Positions 55,925 through 64,000 of a DNA stretch of 64,000 bases are shown piece after piece; positions within the stretch are counted from its first letter, which is position 1; each line of letters opens with the position of its first letter. Source of the DNA: Argyresthia goedartella (Eukaryota > Arthropoda > Insecta > Lepidoptera > Argyresthiidae); assembly GCA_949825045.1 (NCBI GenBank), contig OX463809.1:6289501-6353500 (forward strand), written 5' to 3'. The position numbers were made by a program, and so were the translations under genes. The notes beneath the pieces are model-generated. The model searched no databases and was not told where the DNA came from. It saw nothing but the letters and a program-made list of their open reading frames with translations.

Positions 55925-56810
55925 TGAATACAGCTAGTGGTTCAGCAGAGCGGGCTCGGCTCCTATAAAGTATCCGAGGAGAAGGAGTCAGGATACTGGC
56001 TGACACCCTAACCCTCGCCGTCTGCCTGCGACTCGGAGTAAGGACGAACGAATCCCATCGCTGCCGCTGAGGTGGGCCAACTAGGGCACCACGGGCTCTC
56101 CTGCCAATGCATTGCTGGCCGGTGGTCCCGATATGCCAGTCTTAACGACGTCATCCGCCCAGGCGCGCCAGCAATCCTTGATCCCAATGGGGTGGCACGT
56201 GACGATGGCAAGAGGCCAGATGGAACGACGCTCATTCCCTGGCAGAGCGGGAGGTCGCTGGCGTGGGACGTGACCTGCGTAACTACGGTGTCACCGTGTC
56301 ACCTACCAGTGACCTCAGCGACAGCCGGTGCTGCGGCGGCAGCGGCAGAGGGTCTTAAACGTCGCAAATACACCACGCTCGGGGACGCGTATTGGTTTAT
56401 GCCGTTCGGCTTCGAGACCCTCGAGTCGTGGGGTCCTGACGCTCGACGAGTACTCAAATACATCTCTAAGCGGCTCGTCGAAGCGGCAAGGGACCGCAGA
56501 GCTAGAGCTAACTCGCTCAACGCATTAGTATTGTGACACAGCAAGGTAACGGTGTCAGTGTCTTGGGCACCCTTCCGTTTGGCAGCCTCTTCTGAAAAGC
56601 CCGTGAGGTACAACGCTGGGCCGCGTTTTACCCCAGGGGCTTTTCAGAATTTCGAACCGCAACGCAGCATCTCGCTGTAGCGCTCTGGCTTTTGGAGCGG
56701 TTCGAAATTCTGGAAATCCCGTGGGGTACAACGCAGCCCAGCGTTGTATCCCACGGGCTTTTCAGAAGATTCCGTTTGGCAGCGATTTGGGCGAAAATTT
56801 CCACGTGTGA
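55925..56810 (+). pseudogene. retroelement RT-linked C-terminal domain (PD-(D/E)XK-like), broken
   Basis: Three frames give one conserved order. About 55931-56063 reads RILADTLTLAVCLRLGVRTN. 56072-56510 reads QLGHHGLSCQCIAGRWSRYA, ILDPNGVARDDGKRPDGTTL, IPWQSGRSLAWDVTCV and LKRRKYTTLGDAYWFMPFGF. From 56512 it reads LAQRISIVTQQGN and VSVLGTLPFGS, continuing after a 183-bp insertion at 56784 to a stop at 56808. This run is recalled from the C-terminal part of RT-containing mobile elements in many invertebrates. RPDG followed by a D in a WDVTC strand resembles the restriction-like endonuclease core of some LINEs (inference). Two frameshifts and one stop make it inactive. No RT core is present. 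Confidence 0.6.
56587..56769. mobile_element. 183-bp palindromic insertion with 14-bp direct repeats
   Basis: Arms 56589-56660 and 56697-56768 (72 bp each, about seven mismatches) surround a 36-nt loop. Each arm is itself imperfectly palindromic (CTGAAAAGCCC towards GGGGCTTTTCAG). The insert is flanked by TTCCGTTTGGCAGC at 56573-56586 and 56770-56783. Removing it restores the LPFGSDLGENF reading of the surrounding ORF. This is a clean insertion with a long target duplication. Confidence 0.8.
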
Positions 56811-58297
56811 TAGTTAAATTATCTAGAAAATTAAAAAAATACTATCTATACTTATTAAGTATAACCTAATAAAACTCTACCTAGTAGTAGTTCGCATTTC
56901 GTTTATCTGTTCTATGGAGAAATAAACTCCTTCGGCCAACCGCCAACGGAAGTGTGAAAAGCGCTAAAACTTCATTTAGGCTCTTGCCAAAATACCTAAT
57001 TATACAAAACAAAACAAACAAACAGACTTTTCTAATATGGTCGATTACATAACCACTAGATCTATGTAATGTTGCCTACGCTAACACATTAATTTACATA
57101 TGTATATCGACGATAATTTTGGCTTACTCTCAGGGCTTACACTTAACTCATGCATGGCTCTAGCGATAAACTGTTAAAGATTACCATCAATACGTAACTA
57201 CCTATTCGTATCACTTTCACCATCTGTACAGAAACAGACAACCATCTAAGTATTACACACGCACATGACATAATCCAATCCAATTTATAACCGCCACACA
57301 ATGCATTAGATACCAAAAGACGCTGTAACAAATTCAAACAAACTAATAAAGACTTTAAAGCACCGTTTATGTAACACATTTATTTCTTCCTCCTATAAAG
57401 TCCAAAGTAAAATTTATGATACATAAGGAAGTAAAAGTCCTGTTTAAGTTATCGTGGTGAACTCTATTACTCGGAAGAATTTTAGAGTCGGCCCCTACTT
57501 TGAAAGTAAAAGTTTAATCTAGTTCGAGTGCGCTAGAAAAAGAAAAGAGGGTGAATAGTAACTACTTACTAGGATTTTCTCGTACGGTGCTGGCACACTC
57601 ACAGAAAACAAAGTTGCGGAAAAAGCAAACGTTGTGATTTTTCAAAATTGTAAGGCGACGAACTCGGCGCGCTGAGGATACAGTACTGCGCCGACGCGGA
57701 CTCCGGCAGGTGAATGTTGCTACTGCCACTCTTGCTTCGTGCTATCCGTCTTTGGAGAGGGACCTTGCGTGTGCTCTGACTACAGGTTAATTAGTCTGCT
57801 TTTCAAATTGGCAGGGTATTGGTTCTTCACTTGCCGTGTGCATTGAACTTAGCTGCCTGGTTTAATCGGTTCATTGTAGTTGACGACGCGTTTCTCATTT
57901 TTAATTAGCAGATTTTGTCGCATCTACATTCTAGGACTCATCAGAACTTTGCTGGTGTACGAGGCAAATATATTGCTGCTTGGCAAAACGCCTGTTTTGC
58001 GACCTCACGGCCTTACGGAGCTGAGCTCTACTTGACACGTTAATCAGGTTTAGTAAGTACACCGTAGTAACTGCACGTGATTAGCGTTGGTACCTAATTA
58101 ACCACGAGTTTTTATAAGCTTCTAGATTGATCTACAGAGTTTTACAGAATGTCAGAATGCCAAATTAGTACTATAATAATTCGTTACAATATTATTGGCT
58201 GTCTGAATCCTTATCGAATTGTCTACAAGTTCTTTATTGTTATGTAGTATTTAGGTAGAGCTAGGTAGAGCTTAACCTAGAGGCGTCACAAATCCAC
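56811..58297. other. unassigned DNA
   Basis: No repeat was recognised. 57650-57790 is GC-richer than its surroundings and contains a donor-like CAG-GTGAAT near 57710; this could be a host first exon but there is no further support. Confidence 0.3.
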
Positions 58298-58708
58298 AAA
58301 ATCGGTCAAGTGCGGGTCGGACTTGCATACGAAGGGTGCCGTACCATCGTACAAGAAAACTTAAGGACAAACAAATAACAAACATAAACAAAAAATATTA
58401 CAGATAGCGGATCCAACTTCAAACCAACTGCGCCACCCAAATGATATATAAAATTACCGGTTACATTTGGATGATGTGGTAATTCACAGGGGCAGGGATA
58501 TTGAAACATGTCTCTTGTAGGGGGTCCCCTTTAATATAGAAAAGCTCCTGTTGTTAATAATTTTTTGGTGAAGCGGAAACACAAATAGACATTCTGTGAA
58601 AATTCCACTCTCAACCTGTTACGGTTCATTTTATAGAGCCCGCTGACAGACAGACAGGCAGACAGACGGACGGACAGCGGAGGTTTCCTTCGGGTACGGA
58701 ACCCTAGA
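58298..58708. repeat. GGTTCC-arm repeat
   Basis: Begins ATCGGTCAAGTGCGGGTCGG with AGGGTGCCGTACC, contains GACAGACAGGCAGACAGACG and ends TTCGGGTACGGAACCCTAG. The middle 58385-58500 is not shared with other copies. Confidence 0.7.
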
Positions 58709-59230
58709 AACGAGTTTGAAAATAGAACCTATGGCAACCGGAAAATATTTTTTGTAATTTTTTGTAAGTCTTGACGCCTTTAGAATAATCTAGAATAGCT
58801 TATTCATTACTTCATATTTGGCCAGTAAGTATATGGCATTCAAAAAAAAAATTTGAATGAAGAAGTTTATGCGAAAAAACATTTTAATTTAACAGTAAAA
58901 GTCAAGGGTGACTTGACCTTGGAATCTAGGAACCAACCGATAATTTTATTTTTAATCTTTAATAGGCAGCGATAAAAATAATGGACAGGTTTACAAATTG
59001 CGAAGAAGACTTGCCTGGAGTGCATTCTCTCGCATCTTGACCAAGGTCGACGTCTCCATGGCCTTCGGTGCTTTTGCGCATGTTTTTCTGGGTCAATAAA
59101 CCGAAAAAAGTAGAAGAAAGGGAAATATAGGCGTTGTTTTGCGCAGCTGCGGCGATGGACTAGAACCCTGTCATGCAACATTAAGTATTGCATAACATGC
59201 AAACGTCCTTTTTCAATAGCTCTATCATTT
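58709..59230. other. unassigned DNA
   Basis: Short SINE-tail-like block at 59150-59200. No gene recognised. Confidence 0.35.
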
Positions 59231-59231
59231 A

Positions 59232-59365
59232 ATAATGCTTGAGATGAATATTCAGAATATTCTGGCCAAATATAATCACAAACGCGGAATTGTGGAGACT
59301 CAGTACCAGAAGCCGTTGGAGACGGAGCTGATCACCAGGAAGTGGCGATGGCTTGGCCATGTGAT
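59232..59365 (+). pseudogene. RTE-like LINE fragment
   Basis: The frame reads EMNIQNILAKYNHK and, near 59320-59360, ELITRKWRWLGHV, the RKWRWLGH block of RTE-type proteins. It is then interrupted at about 59366 by unrelated AT-rich sequence (59366-59475). Confidence 0.55.
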
Positions 59366-59475
59366 TCAATTTGTTTATTTGTTTATTTTTCAATTTCAAA
59401 TAAGAATCTTGCATACATCTTTCTATCGATCTCTTACACTCTCTCTTCAAGCTTGCTATTCCGCAAATATATGAC

Positions 59476-59782
59476 ACTGTGGAGATGCAGCGAGCAAGGA
59501 GTTGATCAGCGCCTGCGCCGACGCGACGGGCCAGGACGAGTAGAGGTTAGTGCGCGACGCGCGACCAGCCAGCAGCGGCCTAGTATGACTAGCCCCAGCC
59601 TAACGTATGCGTCGGGCACGAAGATTCGTAAGCACCGTTGGAGAAGCTCAGTGCAATCAATTTTATTTCTGACTATGTTAATCGCAAATTAAATAGGGAA
59701 AGTGATCTCCTAAGTTCTAAAGAGTCATATCCCAGATGGCATTGCAGAAATCTTGTCGGGTATATAAATATACTATCTGTAT
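59476..59782. other. possible frameshifted continuation of the RTE-like fragment
   Basis: GC-rich at 59500-59570, low coding coherence. No motif that I can defend. Confidence 0.25.
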
Positions 59783-59960
59783 TTGGATAGGATAGTGATG
59801 AGGAGACCTGAGGAATACCTGTCGAAAATAGCCCTCAAATGGTGCCCAAAGGGGAAACGGCAGAAAGGTCGCCCCGAAACAACGTGGAGACGTTCAACGG
59901 AGAAAGAGGCCGCCATTGTTTGTTCAGATTGGGCCATGTGCCGGTCGACTATGTTAGTCA
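59783..59960 (+). pseudogene. RTE-like LINE, C-terminal tail
   Basis: Reads LSKIALKWCPKGKRQKGRP and then ETTWRRSTEKEAA, the basic GKRxxGRPxxTWRR block near the C-terminus of RTE-type proteins. It lies downstream of the 59232-59365 piece in the same strand and plausibly belongs to the same decayed copy. Confidence 0.65.
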
Positions 59961-60692
59961 TATTTTCACGTAATGTTAAGATAAGTTGACGACCGTCACA
60001 GATAAGGTATATTTATATTCATCACGCACTATGTCTTATGCACGTCATTAATAACATGTACCAACCTAGTATATAAGCTAGGATTATAGTCTCGTATTTG
60101 CGCGCATCTCAAGCCTTTTACTTTACTCCCGAAGATGTCGCTCTCCTTATAATTGCCCCTGGCAAAGGCCAGATGGCCCAAAATCGGAACAAAGCTAAAT
60201 CTGTATTAAGAGCCCTATACCCTTGTTGAGGGGTGACAGGACGATAATCATGATGATAATCTATCCTTGATCTGCAGATTACTAGCGTCAAACTTGACAT
60301 AAGTTCTACAGCGCAACTGTCAAATGTAGCACTAGGGATCTGAAGATCACGGATAGATCGGTTATTAAAAACGGACGTAAATGTGCCAGCCCGCCATTAT
60401 GGGACAGATGGATACCTAGGTAATGAGGTGTGACGCCCGCTGAACACAGGCGGGTGATTGGTCCTCTATTGTGACTATTCCACACACTTTCCAGTGTGGG
60501 TGAAATAGTCCAGTGAACACCAGTTACTGTTGGTTCAGCCTATTTTCCTCCCCAAATCTCCTTGATATTTTAATGAATTCTATCATGTCGTGAATTTGAG
60601 GTTTGCATCGGATAGTGATTTGGCCGAAGAGCCGAATGTTCGGCGAATATGCACATAAATATGTACCTATAGGTAGTTTTATTAGTCGTGGG
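59961..60692. other. unassigned DNA, possible SINE-like block
   Basis: 60420-60545 has GGTGTGACGCCCGCTGAACA and a hairpin around ACACACTTTCCAGTGTGGGT. I cannot assign it. 60615-60650 has GGCCGAAGAGCCGAATGTTC, a CCGAA-type dispersed motif. Confidence 0.35.
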
Positions 60693-60740
60693 GGCCAAAT
60701 TCCTTCATTTAAAATTTATTTTAAATGAAGGAATTTGGCC
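60693..60740. repeat. perfect 48-bp palindrome
   Basis: 23-bp arms starting GGCCAAATTCCTTCATTTAA (60693-60715) and their complement (60718-60740), separated by 2 bp. It could be the fused ends of a small inverted-repeat element. Confidence 0.9.
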
Positions 60741-60939
60741 TGAATTTGAATGGAATAAATTCAAATGTGTACCAAAGTCAACTTAATCATTCAAGAATTC
60801 GGATTCTTTTTCGGTGCTACCGAAAACGGAAAAATACCGTAAGATCTCTTTGGTTTTGTTTAACTTACACAAATATGACTGTATTTATGTCATCAAATAA
60901 AAATGAATAATTTCAAAACGGCAAAAAGAAAAAAAAATG

Positions 60940-61060
60940 TGTCAAATTGTAAAAGTCCGCACAAAATTCAAGCAAACATTTTTTAAACTCATCGGTCCTT
61001 ATCTCTACAATAAATTGAGAAAGTTTGTGAAAAATACACCAAAACCATACACGAAAATAA
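60940..61060 (+). pseudogene. short LINE C-terminal fragment
   Basis: Reads FFKLIGPYLYNKLRKF, similar to the FFKFLGPYIYNNLSK tail of the LINE at 5566-6495. No other part is preserved. Confidence 0.5.
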
Positions 61061-61214
61061 TATTTATATAATATGAATTCCCGAACACATGATGAAACTG
61101 AAAATATTGCTACAGTGTTATCATGATTTACTCGATTAATAAGTTTAAAATTATTTCACAATAAAATAAAAGAATGTAGAAAAAGCTTTTTTTAAAACCT
61201 CAAAAATACACATT

Positions 61215-62075
61215 AAGTTGCTTTCTAACACTAATCTGGTCTTAACTTGCCTGACATTTGGTTTTACCAGCGTTTAACAATAAATTATTAACTGAGAACC
61301 AATGCAAGGTTAACGACAATATTAACATCATCAGAATCTCTTTAATTTTTTAAGACCAGTGAGATATCTTCTGCAAACAACACTATATCAGTCAATTTCT
61401 CCACCATAAAAAGCAGATTGCTAATATATACCAGGAATAAGAAAGAGAGTGCTACTGTGGAACCTTCTGGAACGCCGATTTTTACACCCAATCCATCAGA
61501 TTTAAAGCCGTTGACTTCTGCCTTTTTAATTAGATTGCTTAAGTATGGTCTTAGTAAATCCAACGCTTTATTTCCAACTCCGTAATGATCTAATTTAATT
61601 AATAGCGTATACTGAACAACACTATCTAATGCCTTCGACAGATCACGAAAAAGATTTAAGGGTAATTCCCTGCATCCGCAGTCGATTCAACCCTTTTGAA
61701 ACCGTATTGTTTGGCGAGGAAGTGGTTTTTGTACGATTGAAGTATGAAATCATTTGATTAAGTATAATCTTTTCAAATGTTTTACTTAGTGCTGGAAGTA
61801 CAGATTGGTATGAAATTTATAGGATAACCCTTCTCCCCCTAATTGAACAGTGGTATCAGTTTACTGTGTTTCACGTGGTCTGGGAAAGCTCCGTCGTAAA
61901 CATATGTATTGAAAATATATGCTAAGTTTGGGGCTATAACCAGTAGTACTGAACCAATGACTTTGACTTTGATGAAATACCCCACAGATTTTCAGTATTT
62001 TTAAGAAAGGTGATCTAAACGTTTTGACACAGGTCATTGTGGAAATACATTGATAAATTTATAATCTACATTGCT
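61215..62075 (-). pseudogene. Jockey-like LINE RT segment, minus
   Basis: On the minus strand, in shifting frames: about 62000-61850 pre-RT text, then ALSKTFEKIILNQMISYFN, LIKLDHYGVGNKALDLLRPY, the frame 61563-61342 with YLSNLIKKAEVNGFKSDG, KIGVPEGS and FAEDISLVLKN (the catalytic box with the first Asp changed to Glu), and a remnant to about 61215. Same family as 22600-24396 and the plus copy at 62283. Several frameshifts; the catalytic change alone would inactivate it. Confidence 0.8.
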
Positions 62076-62093
62076 GACGTTAGTGCTGTTTTT

Positions 62094-62282
62094 AGGGTTC
62101 CGTAGAGAAACAAGGAACCCTTATAGTTTCGTCAAGTCTGTCTGTCTGTCCGTCCGTCCGTATGTCACAGCAACTTTATGCAGAAACTATTAGGACTACA
62201 CAGTTGAAACTTGGTATGTAGATATATTCTGTAAACCGCATTACGATTTTTACACAAAAAATAAAAAATAAATAGTTAAAGG
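62094..62282. repeat. GGTTCC-type repeat fragment between LINE halves
   Basis: Begins TTAGGGTTCCGTAGAGAAAC, includes GTCTGTCTGTCCGTCCGTC and CAGTTGAAACTTGGTATG, and ends at AAAGGGGGCTCTC. It separates the minus and plus LINE segments. Confidence 0.65.
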
Positions 62283-63365
62283 GGGCTCTCAATGGTCTCA
62301 ATGGTCTTCAAAATTGAAAGACAAAAAGGAGATTTTGATGATGTCAATGGTGTATTGTCTTTAACCTTGAATTGGTTCACAGTCAATAATTTATTGTTAA
62401 ACGCTGGTAAAACCAAGTGTATCAAACTCTCACTTCCAAATGTCAGGCTATATGACACCAGTTTAGTGTTAGACAACAGCACGTTAGAATTAGTAAATGA
62501 TACGAAGTTTCTTGGAATTACCATTGATTACAAATTACAGTGGGGGTCCCTTAATAGATAAATTAACTGGTAAATTAAGTTCTGCGACTTACGCTGTTAG
62601 GAACATCAGACAAAGCACGGATGTGGCTACATGATCCGTGGGCTACATCTAGGCTAGTATATTTTAGTTACTTTCATAGTGTTATGTCCTATGGTATCTT
62701 GTTGTGGGGGAAAGCAGCGGATATTCAAACTATTTTTATCTTACAGAAAAGAGCTATTCGAGCAATTCATAATTTAAAACGAACACACTCCTTAAGAGAG
62801 CTTTTTAAAGAAATTGACATACTAACTAGTCAATTTATTTTCGAATATATAATGTATTTACGCAAGAACCTTACAACATTTTCAAAACTTAGCGATAGCT
62901 GTAATGTTAATCTAAGAAATAATCACAGACTATGTGGGCCCCGGTTTAGATTCGCGAAGTTAGCAATACTTTCAAGTTAGCAATTCTTTCAAGGGTCAGT
63001 GCATTCTCTACTATAATAAGATATCTCTGGAGATTCTGAAATTGCCATTTGAGCAATTTAAAAAGCATATTAAAGCGACTTTGTCGAAAGAGGGATATTA
63101 CAATGTTCAAGATGACTTAAATGACGGGACTGTATGGGGTTAATCAAGCTCAACACAGACCTTGCTGTTAATAATTTTGTAATTATTTATTCCTGCTTAT
63201 TAATCATAATAATATGTATTAGTTAAGCACAACCTATTTTTAAAAGAGATCTAAAAATTAATCTGTGGGAGTTTCTATGCCCTTCTTCTCCCACAGTGCT
63301 CCAATGTATAGAAGTGGCAAAAAATGACGTTTGCAAGTTTATGTAAATATCTACACTAATGAAGT
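62283..63365 (+). pseudogene. Jockey-like LINE, RT end, C-terminus and 3' UTR, plus
   Basis: Frames 62292-62561 (VFKIERQKGDFDDVNGVLSL, LLNAGKTKCIKLSLPNVR, NDTKFLGITIDYKLQWG) and 62621-62980 (RLVYFSYFHSVMSYGILLWG, ILQKRAIRAIHNLKRTHSLR) are followed by YYNVQDDLNDGTVWG and a stop near 63142. The 3' UTR runs to 63365 and ends in a GACTTT repeat. The catalytic box lies just upstream and is missing. It is the best copy of this family's 3' end in the window. Confidence 0.85.
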
Positions 63366-64000
63366 ATTTTGACTTTGACTTTGACTTTCCCCATACATGG
63401 AACGGAAACCATATTTTTTTTTACATCAAACCTATATGTGGGGTGTCTGTAGATATGTCTTTAAAAAGACGTTGAGGTTCCTGAAACCATTTTTCCTCAA
63501 AGTAAATCGTTAAAAAGACCCTTCCAAAGTGGAAAAATGGGTGTAACCCCCCCCTCCTCTAACTTTTAAAGTAAGAGAGTCAAAAATCCACAAAAAATAT
63601 ATGCTGTATATCTCAATAAACACTTTCAACGAAAATTAGTTTAAACAAAAAAAAATAAGCAGTTTTTAAGATATAAAACATTTATTAAAAACCACAAAAA
63701 TAACTTTGTCATTCATACAAACACTATGAAAAACAAACATCCAGTCACATAATTACTTGCTACAACGGGCGAGTACGACTCGCAATTGGGCACTTTTTTA
63801 ACAAAGTCTTTGCTTCATATGGAGATGAGTTTAGACGCTCTGATGTGATTAAGGGTACTTACTTACATTAGTGTACAATATTTCGAAAGCTTGAGCTACC
63901 TCGGCGTTGGATTATCCACAAACAAAAAATCGTACTTAATTTGCTACCTTACCACTCGAAATGCATTGTATGTACTAGTTGTGTGTATGATGCAACGGGA
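63366..64000. other. unassigned DNA
   Basis: AT-rich with A-runs; a CCCTTCCAAAGTGG and GGTGTAACCCCCCCC block near 63520-63560. No gene recognised before the window end. Confidence 0.35.

Overview
This 64 kb window looks like repeat-dense nuclear DNA from an insect, most probably a moth or butterfly (inference). The sequence is AT-rich and has no operons or bacterial signals. Almost everything identifiable belongs to transposon families common in Lepidoptera: copia and gypsy LTR elements, DD37D (maT-type) mariners, Jockey/CR1-like and RTE-like LINEs, piggyBac-like remnants, tRNA-headed SINEs, MITEs, and a dispersed repeat with GGTTCCGTACC arms. I found no convincing host protein-coding gene, rRNA or true tRNA gene. 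This is compatible with heterochromatin, a gene desert or a sex-chromosome-like region, but the sequence alone cannot decide which.

Layout. 1-3088: a SINE, then a 1.4 kb DNA element with 24-bp terminal inverted repeats and a perfect 8-bp target duplication (TSD), holding a nested MITE. 3089-6693: a complete but scrambled copia element with a TTAAG TSD; its 3' LTR is split by a 5'-truncated LINE. 7446-8746: a maT mariner with one nonsense codon. 8861-9000: a 20-bp minisatellite. 9621-14269: a gypsy composite with three LTRs inside a single GTAT TSD. Its 949-codon ORF fuses Gag to integrase, lacks protease, RT and RNase H, and carries in that place an out-of-frame stretch that reads as an Arg/Asp/Ser-rich (SR-like) protein, perhaps a captured host exon. 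14270-26300: LINE and SINE fragments and a 263-bp MITE with about 70-bp arms. 26314-28200: a piggyBac-like remnant between inverted repeats, with a possible spliced two-exon ORF. 28200-41700: mostly unassigned DNA with LINE tails, SINEs and an inverted pair of repeat copies. 41741-43038: a maT mariner with an intact transposase ORF, sitting inside a LINE 3' UTR. 43300-55600: many GGTTCC-arm repeats and another large inverted pair. 55925-56810: a broken RT-linked C-terminal domain interrupted by a 183-bp palindrome flanked by 14-bp direct repeats. 57000-64000: RTE and Jockey-like LINE remnants, including two oppositely oriented halves of one family.

The recurring theme is nesting. Several insertions can be ordered in time because target duplications and disrupted host repeats are preserved. 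The only ORFs that look functionally complete are the maT transposase (41880-42920) and the non-autonomous gypsy Gag-integrase fusion (11085-13934). The other recognised coding sequences are broken, truncated or rearranged.
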